NCBI GenBank assembly: GCA_036015235.1
Contig: CP107926.1
Location: forward strand, 8,489,501-8,553,500
Source: Streptomyces sp. NBC_00433
Lineage (GTDB): Bacteria > Actinomycetota > Actinomycetes > Streptomycetales > Streptomycetaceae
Length of the DNA: 64,000 nucleotides
Direction of reading: 5' to 3'
Positions 23,164 to 31,228 of this stretch are shown here, piece after piece. The notes under the pieces are model-generated. The model ran no database searches. It was given only the letters and a program-made list of their open reading frames with translations, and had not been told where the DNA came from. The stretch's first letter is position 1. Each line of letters begins with the position of its first letter. The translations under genes were made by a program, and so were the position numbers.

Positions 23164-24741
23164 ATGCCCGTACGTCACAGCAGGTACATCGCAGGAGTCA
23201 TGACCATCGCGGCGCTCGGAACGGGCGCCGCCATGGCGCCCGGCGCTTACGCCGCAAAGGGCGTCCAGATGGTGCACGAAGGACAGTCGATCCAGGCGGC
23301 GGTCGACGCGGCCCCCGACGGCGGCACCGTGATGGTGAAGCCGGGCACCTACCGCGAGAGCGTGCAGATCACGCGCAATGTGACGCTGGAAGGCGTCGGC
23401 TCCGGTCGCGTCACGATCACCGCCCCGGCCGGCCAGGGCGCACATGCCGCCCCTGCCGCTCCCGCGATGGCCCCGGCTGACGCGCAGCATGGCGCTCCGG
23501 CGACGATGCCGGGCGGCGACCAGCAGGCCGCTCCCGCGATGGCCCCGGCTGACGCGCAGCATGGCGCTCCGGCGACGATGCCGGGCGGCGACCAGCAGGC
23601 CGCTCCCGCGATGGCCCCGGCTGACGCGCAGCATGGCGCTCCGGCGACGATGCCGGGCGGCGACCAGCAGGCCGCTCCCGCGACCGCCCCCATGGGTGCC
23701 CAGCACACCGCCCCCACCGGTGCTCAGCACGGAGCCCCCACCGGTGCCCAGCACACCGCCACCACCGGCGCTCAGCACGGAGCCCCCACCGGTGCCCAGC
23801 ACACCGCCACCACCGGCGCTCAGCACGGAGCCCCCGTCGCGGACCCGGCAGGCGCGCAGTCCGCCGCCCCCGCCGCGACGCCGAACGGCACCGCGCCGAC
23901 CGCCGGGAAGACCGAGACCAGCACGACCGTCACCGGCACCACCACCCAGGCGGCCTGCGCGGCCGCCGGGCACGGCATCTGCGTCACCGGCCCCGACGGG
24001 CACGCCCTCGACGCGGTCCGCATCAGGTCGCTCGCCGTCACCGGCTTCCGCGCCAACGGCATCGACGTGTCGGGCACCGACGGCATGGTCGTCAGCCGGG
24101 TGACGGTCAAGAACAACGGCCAGCAGGGCATCAGCCAGGAGAAGTCCACCCGGGCGGTGTTGCGCGACAACGAGGCTGTCGGCAACGGCCAGTCCGGCAT
24201 CTTCGTCGCGAACTTCATCAATGCCGAGGGCGGCGCCCTCGACACCCGCGGCACCGTGATCTCCGGCAACACCCTGTCGGGCAACCGCATCGGTGTGACG
24301 GTCCGCCGGGCCCGCGTGCTCGTGGTCGAGAACAACACCGTCACCGGCAACTGCGGCGGCGTCTTCGTCGTCGGCGACGAGAACAACCCGAAGGCCGGCG
24401 ACCTCGACATCCGGCAGAACAAGATCACCGACAACAACAAGTTCTGCGCCGCGAGCGACCGGCTGCCGGCCATCCAGGGCACCGGCGTGCTGCTCACCGG
24501 CGCCGAGGACACCCGGATCACCGGCAACACCATCACCGGCAATACCGGCACCTCCCCGATGTCCGGCGGAGTCGTGCTCTACCCGAGCCAGGTCGGCGTC
24601 GCCAACCTGCGCGACCAGGTCAGCGGCAACACCCTGTCGGGCAACAGCCCCGCCGACCTGGCCGACCGCGACACCAACGGGTCGGGCAACACCTTCAGCG
24701 CCAACTCCTGCGCCGTCTCCGAGCCGGCCGGCCGGTGCTGA
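23164..24741 (+). CDS. Secreted right-handed beta-helix protein with repeat insert
   Basis: 525 aa. Signal peptide (IAGVMTIAALGTGAAMAPGAYA, cleavage near residue 31). A NosD/pectin-lyase-like opening (SIQAAVDAAPDGGTVMVKPG) is interrupted after about residue 95 by a low-complexity insert of roughly 160 residues made of perfect tandem repeats. The beta-helix resumes near residue 270 with coils such as NNGQQGI, GNTLSGNRIGV, ENNTVTGNCGGVFV, GNTITGNTG and GNTLSGNS to the end. Three C-terminal cysteines may form disulfides. The function is probably polysaccharide binding or cleavage outside the cell; no catalytic signature was recognised. A long leader separates it from the preceding terminator. 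Confidence 0.8.
   Translation: MPVRHSRYIAGVMTIAALGTGAAMAPGAYAAKGVQMVHEGQSIQAAVDAAPDGGTVMVKPGTYRESVQITRNVTLEGVGSGRVTITAPAGQGAHAAPAAPAMAPADAQHGAPATMPGGDQQAAPAMAPADAQHGAPATMPGGDQQAAPAMAPADAQHGAPATMPGGDQQAAPATAPMGAQHTAPTGAQHGAPTGAQHTATTGAQHGAPTGAQHTATTGAQHGAPVADPAGAQSAAPAATPNGTAPTAGKTETSTTVTGTTTQAACAAAGHGICVTGPDGHALDAVRIRSLAVTGFRANGIDVSGTDGMVVSRVTVKNNGQQGISQEKSTRAVLRDNEAVGNGQSGIFVANFINAEGGALDTRGTVISGNTLSGNRIGVTVRRARVLVVENNTVTGNCGGVFVVGDENNPKAGDLDIRQNKITDNNKFCAASDRLPAIQGTGVLLTGAEDTRITGNTITGNTGTSPMSGGVVLYPSQVGVANLRDQVSGNTLSGNSPADLADRDTNGSGNTFSANSCAVSEPAGRC
23455..23670 (+). repeat. Coding tandem repeat, 72 bp x 3
   Basis: Three apparently identical 72-bp units (starting 23455, 23527 and 23599), followed by the first bases of a fourth at 23671. 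Each encodes 24 residues containing APAMAPADAQHGAPATMPGG. Identity at synonymous positions points to very recent duplication and a length-variable surface region. Confidence 0.9.
23701..23844 (+). repeat. Coding tandem repeat, 48 bp x 3
   Basis: Three 48-bp units beginning with CAGCACACCG at 23701, 23749 and 23797. Each encodes 16 residues of the type QHTATTGAQHGAPTGA; the first unit differs by a few bases. With the 72-bp array it forms a disordered Ala/Gln/His/Pro-rich insert inside the beta-helix protein. Confidence 0.85.
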
Positions 24742-24823
24742 CCGGCAGGTACGCCGGTCCGCCGCGCGCCCCGCGACCCCGCCCGATCCCGTCGCCGACC
24801 CGGCATGACCAGAAGGGCCGACC

Positions 24824-25897
24824 ATGACCATGACCTACCAGGCCGCGGCGCCGCCGGTCACCCCGGCGCCGCCGCAGCACGCGCCCGACCAGTCGGCCAT
24901 GCGGCTGCGCGAGCTGGTCTTCGGCGCGGCCTGCGCCGCCGCGATCCGTGCGGCTGCCCGGCTCGGCGTCGCCGACGCGCTCGACGAGGAGCCGGCCACC
25001 GCCGAGGAGCTGGCCGCCGCCGTGCGGACCGAATCCCGGCCGCTGAACCGGCTGCTGCGGGCGCTCACCAGCTACGGCGTCTTCGCCGAGCAGCCCGACG
25101 GCCGCTTCGTGCACACCGGGATGTCCCGGATGCTGCGCGAGGACGCCCCCGACTCGCTGCGCAACATCGCGCTGTGGTGCACCGAGCCGTGGACCTGGGA
25201 GGTGTGGCCGCGGCTGGACGACGCGGTGCGCACCGGCCAGGACGTCTTCGCCGACCTGCACGGCAAGCGGTTCTTCGACTACCTGCACGACGACGCGCCC
25301 GAGTCGGCCGCCGTCTTCGACAAGGCGATGACCCGCTCCAGCATGCAGTCCGCCCGCGATGTGGTGGACAGCCTCGACATGACAGGTGTCGCCACCGTCG
25401 CGGACATCGGCGGCGGCCAGGGCCATGTGCTGGCCGGCCTGCTGGAGAAGCACCCGGCGCTGCACGGCACCCTGCTCGACCTCCCCAAGGTCGTCGCGAA
25501 CGCCGACCCGCGGCTGCGGGACGGCGGTCCGCTGGCGGACCGGGCGACCCTGCTGCCGGGCGACTGCCGCCGGGAGGTCCCGGTCGACGCGGACCTCTAC
25601 ATCATCAAGAACATCCTCGAATGGGACGACGACAGCACCCGCAGGACGCTGCGCAACGTCGTCGCCGCGGCCCGCCCCGGCGCCAGGGTGCTGGTCATCG
25701 AGAACCTGGTGGACGACAGCGTGTCCATGCGGTTCACCACCGCCATGGACCTGCTGCTGCTCCTCAACGTCGGCGGGCAGAAGCACACCAGGGAGAGCCT
25801 GGTCACCCGGATGACCGAGGCCGGCCTCGCGGTCGGCGACGTACGCCCGGTCAACCCGTATCTGCACGCCTTCGAAAGCACCGTCCGCGGCTCCTGA
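24824..25897 (+). CDS. Polyketide-type O-methyltransferase
   Basis: 357 aa SAM-dependent O-methyltransferase of the plant-COMT/TcmN/DnrK type. An N-terminal dimerisation helix bundle (about 25-110, with LNRLLRALTSYGVF) is followed by a Rossmann domain with the SAM motif VADIGGGQG (192-200) and LLDLPKVV. It usually methylates phenolic hydroxyls of aromatic polyketides. It lies 1.6 kb from the whiE-type cluster but on the opposite strand, separated from it by the sortase pair, so membership in pigment biosynthesis is only a suggestion. Start ATG 24824 lies in the leader ACCATGACCATGACC; the internal ATG 6 bp later is an alternative. Confidence 0.88.
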   Translation: MTMTYQAAAPPVTPAPPQHAPDQSAMRLRELVFGAACAAAIRAAARLGVADALDEEPATAEELAAAVRTESRPLNRLLRALTSYGVFAEQPDGRFVHTGMSRMLREDAPDSLRNIALWCTEPWTWEVWPRLDDAVRTGQDVFADLHGKRFFDYLHDDAPESAAVFDKAMTRSSMQSARDVVDSLDMTGVATVADIGGGQGHVLAGLLEKHPALHGTLLDLPKVVANADPRLRDGGPLADRATLLPGDCRREVPVDADLYIIKNILEWDDDSTRRTLRNVVAAARPGARVLVIENLVDDSVSMRFTTAMDLLLLLNVGGQKHTRESLVTRMTEAGLAVGDVRPVNPYLHAFESTVRGS

Positions 25898-25922
25898 CAC
25901 CTCGCGCCCGCGGTGCGCGAAG

Positions 25923-25952
25923 ACGGCCGGCCCGGTCATCCGGGCCGGCCGT
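25923..25952. terminator. Bidirectional terminator between methyltransferase and sortase
   Basis: Perfect 13-bp stem ACGGCCGGCCCGG / CCGGGCCGGCCGT with loop TCAT, centred between two convergent genes (stops at 25897 and 25993). Confidence 0.85.
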
Positions 25953-25992
25953 CCGCATCTCCCGCTACGCCGTCGGCATGTCCTTCACGCCG

Positions 25993-26724
25993 TCAGGCGT
26001 GCCGTGAGGACGTCAGGTGGGCGAAGACCACGACGTTGTCGGTGTAGTCGCGCTTGGAGCGGTCGTAGCTGCCGCCGCAGGTGATGATCCGCAACTGCGG
26101 GTCGGGCGTGGGGCCGTAGACCCGCTGGTCGGGGAATTTGCCCTTGGAGAACATCTCCACCGTGTCGACGGTGAAGGTCGCGACGGTGCCGTCCGCCCGG
26201 GTGATGTCGGCGGTCGCGCCCGGCTTGAGCAGGCGCAGCAGCAGGAAGACGGCGGGCCCGGTCTTGGTGTCGACGTGCCCCGCCACGATCGCCGGGCCGC
26301 GCTCGCCGGGCGTCGGACCTTCGGCGTACCACCCGACGAGGTTGGTGTCGGCCGCGGGCGGCGCGTCGAGGTTGCCCGCCGCGTCCAGGTGCAGAGGGGT
26401 GAAGGGCGCGTTCACCGCGATGCTGTGGATGGTCAGCCGGGTGGGGTTGGAGTGCGGCAGGCCCGGCAGGCCGACGGTCGGCGCGGGTGCCGCGGTGCCG
26501 GCGGGGCCGATGGCCGTCGCGGGGGTCCTGGCGGTGGCGGTGGGCGGCGCGGCCGCGGAGGCGGGCGGCCCCGGCAGGCCGGTGCCCGAGGAGTCGACCG
26601 AGTTGTAGATCATCAGGGCGCCGAGGGCCACGGAGGCGACCGCCCAGCGCAGCACACGGGAGGGGCGTGGGCCGGGCGCGGCGTCCGCCGCGCCCGGCGG
26701 AGGCGGCGGGTACTGCTGGTACAT
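25993..26724 (-). CDS. Class F sortase
   Basis: 243 aa membrane-bound transpeptidase. A Pro-rich cytosolic tail and one TM segment (about 24-42) are followed by a Pro/Ala-rich stalk and the sortase beta-barrel (about 95-240). The catalytic triad is visible: His150 in IVAGHVDT, Cys216 in RIITCGGS and a basic residue in DRSKRDYTDN (Arg225). Class F sortases are typical of actinobacteria and anchor surface proteins; their natural substrates are mostly unknown. The gene just upstream on the same strand encodes a secreted protein with a C-terminal membrane segment and Arg tail, the obvious candidate substrate. A strong hairpin lies between them. Confidence 0.93.
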   Translation of the reverse strand: MYQQYPPPPPGAADAAPGPRPSRVLRWAVASVALGALMIYNSVDSSGTGLPGPPASAAAPPTATARTPATAIGPAGTAAPAPTVGLPGLPHSNPTRLTIHSIAVNAPFTPLHLDAAGNLDAPPAADTNLVGWYAEGPTPGERGPAIVAGHVDTKTGPAVFLLLRLLKPGATADITRADGTVATFTVDTVEMFSKGKFPDQRVYGPTPDPQLRIITCGGSYDRSKRDYTDNVVVFAHLTSSRHA

Positions 26725-26781
26725 GGGGCGATGCCTTTCATCGGCTCGCGGACAGTGCGGGCGGCACGGGGCCGGATGTCG

Positions 26782-26818
26782 CCGTGGCCACCGCCGCGGG
26801 AAGCGGCGGTGGCCACGG
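26782..26818 (-). terminator. Strong hairpin between surface-protein gene and sortase gene
   Basis: Perfect 16-bp stem CCGTGGCCACCGCCGC / GCGGCGGTGGCCACGG with loop GGGAA, in the 153-bp gap. It may terminate or attenuate the upstream transcript, giving more surface protein than sortase. Confidence 0.75.
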
Positions 26819-26877
26819 CAGGAGACAGCGTGGAGCGGATTCAGCGGGCTTTCAGCCGTTCACCGAGCGGGTCGGTG

Positions 26878-27345
26878 TCAGACCGCGAGGCCGCCGGCCG
26901 GCGTACGGCGACGACGCAGCGCCACCGCACCGGCGCCCAGGCCGCCGAGCAGCAGGATCGAACCGGCCGCCATGCCGCCGCCGGACAGCGCCATGCCGCC
27001 ACCGCCGGTGTGCACGCCGCCGTGCGGCTGCTTGCCGTGCCACGAACCCGCTTCACCCTGCTGGGCGGTGGCCTCGTCCGACGAGCTGCTGTCGCCGGCC
27101 GCGGCCGAGTCGTTGGAGGTGGCGGAGCTGTCGGAGCCGGCGGCGCTGCTGTCGGTGCCGGCGGCGCTGCTGTCGGTGCCCGCGGCGCCGCTGTTGTTGT
27201 TGGACGAGTGGCTGGAGGAGTGCGACGAACCGTGGCTGCTCGGGTCGTACGCGTTGACGGCACCCGTCGCGTGGGCGGCCGGGGCGGCGATGGCGAGGAC
27301 TGCGGAGAGAGCAGCTCCGGCGAAAAGGGTGCGGGCAGTGCGCAT
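26878..27345 (-). CDS. Small Ser-rich surface protein, candidate sortase substrate
   Basis: 155 aa, no named family recognised. Signal peptide MRTARTLFAGAALSAVLAIA with cleavage near AHA. A His/Ser/Asn-rich stretch (residues about 37-55), a Ser/Asp/Ala-rich low-complexity stretch (to about 95), then GKQPHGGVHTGGGGM, a hydrophobic segment (SILLLGGLGAGAVAL) and the tail RRRRTPAGGLAV follow. The order (signal peptide, disordered stalk, motif, TM, basic tail) is that of a cell-wall-anchored protein, but there is no LPxTG/LAxTG; the GGVHTGGG segment stands in its place. It is adjacent to the class F sortase. GAAGGA precedes the ATG 27345. Confidence 0.75.
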   Translation of the reverse strand: MRTARTLFAGAALSAVLAIAAPAAHATGAVNAYDPSSHGSSHSSSHSSNNNSGAAGTDSSAAGTDSSAAGSDSSATSNDSAAAGDSSSSDEATAQQGEAGSWHGKQPHGGVHTGGGGMALSGGGMAAGSILLLGGLGAGAVALRRRRTPAGGLAV

Positions 27346-27446
27346 GGTGAGGGTTCCTTCCGTCGCGCATGCGTCGGATGACAGGCCGTCAACCGAAGGG
27401 TGCGCAGTAGCGACATCCTCACCGTCGGTCATGCACGGGCAGCGCG

Positions 27447-27493
27447 CCACCGGAGAGGGCCGCAAGGGGGTGGTCCTTGCGCCCTCCGGGTGG
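27447..27493 (-). terminator. Hairpin after the whiE-type operon
   Basis: Imperfect inverted repeat (arms around GGAGAGGGCCGCAAGG and CCTTGCGCCCTCCGG, two bulges), 20 bp beyond the stop of the last cyclase gene. It probably ends the pigment operon transcript. Confidence 0.5.
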
Positions 27494-27512
27494 TGCGCCG
27501 CGCCGCGGGACC

Positions 27513-27848
27513 TCAGCCGCCGAGGCGCTCCCAGCGGTAGAACTCGCGCGCCATGGCGTCCTTCGGGGACCGCCAGGTCGCCGGGTCGTAGGCGCTGACG
27601 TGCGACGACAGCCGCTCGCTGATGTTCTTGAACTCCGGGTGCGAGGCGTGCTCGGCGACCGCGGGTCCGGGCGGGCCGTCGGCCTCGATCAGATGGAAGT
27701 ACAGGTCGCCGAACTGGAACAGGCTGCGGCCCTTGACCCCGATCAGCCGCGGCAGCTCGCCGCGGTCGGAGTCGGTGAAGACCTCGGCGATGTCGTCGGC
27801 CGAGCCGGGTGCCATACGGGCGACGATCAGGGCGCGGTGCACGGTCAC
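27513..27848 (-). CDS. whiE-ORFVII: TcmI-type polyketide cyclase (WhiE ORF VII)
   Basis: 111 aa, ferredoxin-like dimeric cyclase of the TcmI family that directs a late ring closure of the poly-beta-ketone. Family marks: MTVHRALIVARMAPGSADDIA, GVKGRSLFQFGDLYFHLIEA, and the C-terminal MAREFYRWER. GTG 27848 follows AGGAGAGAGG. It is the last gene of the seven-gene minus-strand operon, 69 bp after the aromatase, matching the gene order of the spore-pigment cluster of S. coelicolor. Confidence 0.93.
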   Translation of the reverse strand: MTVHRALIVARMAPGSADDIAEVFTDSDRGELPRLIGVKGRSLFQFGDLYFHLIEADGPPGPAVAEHASHPEFKNISERLSSHVSAYDPATWRSPKDAMAREFYRWERLGG

Positions 27849-27917
27849 GTCCTCTCTCCTGCTTGCTGCGGTGGGTGCGGGGGAGCCCGGGCGGGTGCGG
27901 CCCGCCCGGGCACGGCG

Positions 27918-28388
27918 TCAGTTGGGGACGGCGACCTGCTCGCGGGCGCGCTGCTCGATCTTGTCCCTGATCAGCTCCAGCTGGACGGCGGAGTTCGCGT
28001 TGATCCTGGCGGTCATCCCGGCGTCGTCGACGGGGGCCTCCGGCTTCATCGCGAAGTCCTGCACCCAGCGCATCCGGGTGCCGCCCGGGACCTCGTGGTA
28101 GCTCCAGAAGATCTCCATGAAGTCGAACGGGCCGGTCTCGACCCGGCGGGCGGTGACCGTACGGGTCTCGGGCACCGGCTCGCGCTCGGAGACCCAGCTC
28201 CACACGGTGCCGTTCTCGTCCGGGTGCATCGTCAGCCGGAAGGTGGTCTTGCGGCCCTGGCGCTCCAGGATCTCCACCGACGCGTATTCGCTGAACAGCT
28301 GCGGCCAGTGCTCCAGGTCGTTCGTCATGTCCCAGACGAGGTCGAGCGGGGCGCCGACGGTGATCTCGTTCTCGGTGTGCGCGGCCAT
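27918..28388 (-). CDS. whiE-ORFVI: Aromatase/cyclase, SRPBCC fold (WhiE ORF VI)
   Basis: 156 aa single-domain START/Bet v1-like aromatase that folds and aromatises the first ring of the nascent polyketide. Characteristic sequence: NEITVGAPLDLVWDMTNDLE, HWPQLFSEYASVEILER, and FMEIFWSYHEVPGGTRMRWVQDF. It starts 3 bp after the ACP stop, so translation is probably coupled. Monodomain aromatases of this kind accompany long-chain (C24) pigment synthases. Confidence 0.94.
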   Translation of the reverse strand: MAAHTENEITVGAPLDLVWDMTNDLEHWPQLFSEYASVEILERQGRKTTFRLTMHPDENGTVWSWVSEREPVPETRTVTARRVETGPFDFMEIFWSYHEVPGGTRMRWVQDFAMKPEAPVDDAGMTARINANSAVQLELIRDKIEQRAREQVAVPN

Positions 28389-28391
28389 GGC

Positions 28392-28649
28392 TCAAGCCCT
28401 CGCCTTCAGCACGTCGTTGACGACGTCGAGCAGCTCCCGGGGGGTCCGGCAGGCGTCGGCGTCGGCGGGGATGGTGGCGCCGTGCTCGTTCTCCAGCGCG
28501 CCGACGATGCCGAGCAGGCCCAGCGAGTCCAGGCCGAAGTCGGCGAACGGCGTGTCGGACTGGAGCTCCAGGTCGGCCGGGTCGACGATGACGCCGGCCC
28601 GGCGCTCCATGAGCGAGGCCAGTTCCGCGTAGGTGAGTTCGGTGTGCAT
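28392..28649 (-). CDS. whiE-ORFV: Acyl carrier protein (WhiE ORF V)
   Basis: 85 aa acyl carrier protein. The phosphopantetheine site is Ser42 in DFGLDSLGLLG; the helical bundle and acidic pI are typical. It carries the growing polyketide between KS/CLF and the cyclases. It is located after the CLF and before the aromatase, the invariant order of type II minimal PKS genes. Confidence 0.95.
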   Translation of the reverse strand: MHTELTYAELASLMERRAGVIVDPADLELQSDTPFADFGLDSLGLLGIVGALENEHGATIPADADACRTPRELLDVVNDVLKARA

Positions 28650-28706
28650 GAGCGGCTCCTTGCGTGGAGGGGAGTGGTGCGGAGTTGGGGACGTACGGTC
28701 GGAGGG

Positions 28707-29966
28707 TCAGGGACGGGCGTCGGCGCCGTGCCGCAGCACCAGTGCCGAGTTCGAGCCGAGCAGCCCGCGGCTGAGCACCAGGGCGGTGCGCAGATCGGCC
28801 TGCCTGGCATGGCCGGTGACCAGGTCGAGGCCGCCGGTCACGTCCGTGACGTTCGGGGTGGGAGGCACGACGCCGTGCTCCATGGCCAGCACCGCGCAGG
28901 CGGTGTCCAGCGCCGAGGCGCCGCAGTAGGCACGCCCGGTACCGGTCTTGGGGGCGGTCACCGGGACCCGGGCCGCGTGCCGGCCGAGCACGTCGGCCAG
29001 CGCCAGCGCCTCGGCGCGGTCGGCCGCGGGCACGCCGAGCGCGTCGGCGAAGACCACGTCGACCTCCTCCGGCGCGATCCCGGCCTCGTCCAGCGCGCCG
29101 CGGATCGCGTGCGCCAGGCCTTCCCGCGAGGCCGCCCAGTCGGCGGACCCGGTGAAGGTCGCGGCGTGCCCGGCGATCACCGCGCGGGCGGTGACACCGC
29201 GTTCGCGGGCCGCTGTCTCCTCCTCGGCCACGAACATCGCACCGCCCTCGGCCGGCACGAAGCCGCAGGCGCGGTCGGTGAACGGCAGATACGCCTGCTG
29301 CGGGTCGCGGACCGTGCTCAGCTCCGGATAGCCCAGCTGGCAGACGATCGAGTACGGCGCGAGCGGCGCCTCGGTGGCGCCGAGCACCATCGCGTCGGTG
29401 CCGCCGCGGATGCTGCGGGCCGCGTGCGCGAAGGCGTCGAGACCACCGGCCTCGTCGCCGGCGACCACCCCGCACGGGCCCTTGAAACCGCCGCGGATGG
29501 ATATCTGGCCGGTGCTCGCCGCGTAGAACCAGGCGATGGACTGGTAGGGCCCGACGAACCGCGGCCCGCGGCCCCACAGTTGCTGCAGCTCGCGCTGGCC
29601 GAACTCGCCGCCGCCGGAACCCGCCGCGGTGACCACGCCGATGGCGAACTCGCCGGCGCCCGCGGCGTCCAGGGCCGCGTCTCTCAGCGCCATGTCGGCG
29701 GCGGCCATCGCGAAGTGGCTGAAGCGGTCGGTCTGCACCAGGAAGCGCTCCTCGACCAGCGTCGCCGGGTCGAAGCCGTGCACCTCGCCGGCGACGGCCA
29801 GCGGCAGCTCGCCGCAGCCCTCCCTGGTGACCGGGCCGAGCGCGCTGACGCCCTCCTTGGTGGCCTTCCAATACGCGTCCGCGCCGATCCCGGTGGGCGC
29901 GATCACCCCCATCCCGGTGATCACCGCACGGCGCTGCTCGTCCTGCCTGCTCGGCTTGGCGGTCAT
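28707..29966 (-). CDS. whiE-ORFIV: Ketosynthase beta / chain length factor (WhiE ORF IV)
   Basis: 419 aa KS-beta subunit that heterodimerises with KS-alpha, makes the malonyl primer by decarboxylation and sets chain length. It has the KS fold (AVITGMGVIAPTGIG, GGFKGPCGVVAG, PAEGGAMFV, APKTGTGRAYCGA) but not the active-site Cys. At the equivalent place it has Glu172 (GDEAGGLDA), where antibiotic CLFs normally have Gln. The catalytic histidines of KS-alpha are also replaced. Its ATG overlaps the KS-alpha stop (ATGA), so 1:1 synthesis by coupling is expected. The EAGGLDA variant, as I recall, recurs in spore-pigment CLFs. Confidence 0.95.
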   Translation of the reverse strand: MTAKPSRQDEQRRAVITGMGVIAPTGIGADAYWKATKEGVSALGPVTREGCGELPLAVAGEVHGFDPATLVEERFLVQTDRFSHFAMAAADMALRDAALDAAGAGEFAIGVVTAAGSGGGEFGQRELQQLWGRGPRFVGPYQSIAWFYAASTGQISIRGGFKGPCGVVAGDEAGGLDAFAHAARSIRGGTDAMVLGATEAPLAPYSIVCQLGYPELSTVRDPQQAYLPFTDRACGFVPAEGGAMFVAEEETAARERGVTARAVIAGHAATFTGSADWAASREGLAHAIRGALDEAGIAPEEVDVVFADALGVPAADRAEALALADVLGRHAARVPVTAPKTGTGRAYCGASALDTACAVLAMEHGVVPPTPNVTDVTGGLDLVTGHARQADLRTALVLSRGLLGSNSALVLRHGADARP

Positions 29967-31228
29967 CGGTTCGACTCCTCCCGGTTGAGGACCACGGCGG
30001 ACTGGAAGCCGCCGAAGCCGCTGCCGACGGACAGCACGGTCCGCAACGGCATCTCGCGCGCGGTCCTCGGCACGTAGTCGAGGTCGCACTCGGGGTCGGG
30101 GGTCTCGTAGTTGGCGGTCGGAGGCACCACACCGTGCTCCATCGCCAGTGCGCAGGCGGCCAGTTCGATGGCGCCGATCGCACCCAGGGAGTGCCCGACC
30201 ATGGACTTGATCGAACTCATCGGGGTCCTGCGGGCGTGCTCGCCCAGCGACCGCTTGACGGCCGCCGTCTCGTGCCGGTCGTTCTGCTTGGTGCCCGAGC
30301 CGTGGGCATTGACGTAGTCCACGGCGGTGCGGTCGATCCTGCCGTGCGCCAGCGCGCGGTCGATGGCCCGCGACATCTCAAGGCCCTCACGGGTCAGCCC
30401 GGTCATGTGGTGGGCGTTGCCGAACGAGGCATAGCCCCTGACCTCGCAGTACACCCGGGCGCCGCGGGCCCTGGCGTGCTCCAGCTCCTCAAGGACCAGC
30501 ACTGCGCCGCCCTCACCGAGGACGAAGCCGTCCCGGTTGGCGTCGAACGGGCGGGAGGCGTGCTCGGGGTCGTCGTTGTTCGGCGAGGTCGCCTTGATGG
30601 CGTCGAAGCAGGCCACTGTGATCGGCGAGATCGGCGAGTCCGACGCGCCGGCTATGCAGATGTCGGCGCGGCCCTCCTCGATGGTCTGGAAGGCGTAGCC
30701 GACCGCGTCAAGACCCGAGGTGCAGCCGGTGGAGACCGTCTGGACCGGGCCGTGCGCGCCGACCTGCTCGGCGACCTCCGCGGACAGCGCGCTGGGCGAG
30801 AACGCCCGGTGCAGATGCGGCAGCGCCGGCCTGTGGTCCACGTCCCACCGGTCTCCGCCCGCGCTGACCAGGGCGTAGTCCTGTTCGAGCCGGGTGGTGC
30901 CGCCCACCGCGGTGCCCAGTGACACCCCGATGCGCCAGGGGTCCTCGGCCCGCGGGTCGAGGCCCGCGTCGTGCAGCGCCTCGTCGGTCGCCGCCATCGC
31001 GAACTGCACGTAGCGGTCGGCGCGGGACAGCTGCCGCGCGTCCAGGCCGCAGGCGGCCGGGTCGAAGTCGCACTCCGCGGCTATTCGGGACCGGAAGCCG
31101 GCGGCGTCGAAGCGGGTGATGGCCCGGGTCGCCGTCCGTCCGGCGGTGAGCAGGTCCCAGAAAGCGGGCACGCCCACCCCGCCGGGGGCGACGACGCCGA
31201 CCCCGGTCACCGCCACCCGCCGGGTCAC
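29963..31228 (-). CDS. whiE-ORFIII: Ketosynthase alpha (WhiE ORF III)
   Basis: 421 aa condensing subunit of the minimal type II PKS. The catalytic triad is complete: Cys169 in VSTGCTSGLDA, His309 in VNAHGSGTKQND and His346 in SMVGHSLGAIG. It performs the Claisen condensations that build the pigment backbone from malonyl-ACP. The start is GTG at 31226-31228 overlapping the cupin stop (GTGA), and the stop overlaps the CLF start, so ORFs II-III-IV are translationally coupled. Confidence 0.97.
   Translation of the reverse strand: MTRRVAVTGVGVVAPGGVGVPAFWDLLTAGRTATRAITRFDAAGFRSRIAAECDFDPAACGLDARQLSRADRYVQFAMAATDEALHDAGLDPRAEDPWRIGVSLGTAVGGTTRLEQDYALVSAGGDRWDVDHRPALPHLHRAFSPSALSAEVAEQVGAHGPVQTVSTGCTSGLDAVGYAFQTIEEGRADICIAGASDSPISPITVACFDAIKATSPNNDDPEHASRPFDANRDGFVLGEGGAVLVLEELEHARARGARVYCEVRGYASFGNAHHMTGLTREGLEMSRAIDRALAHGRIDRTAVDYVNAHGSGTKQNDRHETAAVKRSLGEHARRTPMSSIKSMVGHSLGAIGAIELAACALAMEHGVVPPTANYETPDPECDLDYVPRTAREMPLRTVLSVGSGFGGFQSAVVLNREESNR

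Noticed and set aside
24824..25897. Assigning the O-methyltransferase to the pigment operon.
   Set aside because: Opposite strand, own terminator and two unrelated genes in between; membership is possible but not shown.
26878..30183. 1101-codon minus-strand frame across the pigment operon.
   Set aside because: Only the final 155 codons (surface protein) are real; the remainder is out of frame with ketosynthase, CLF, ACP and cyclase genes of clear identity.
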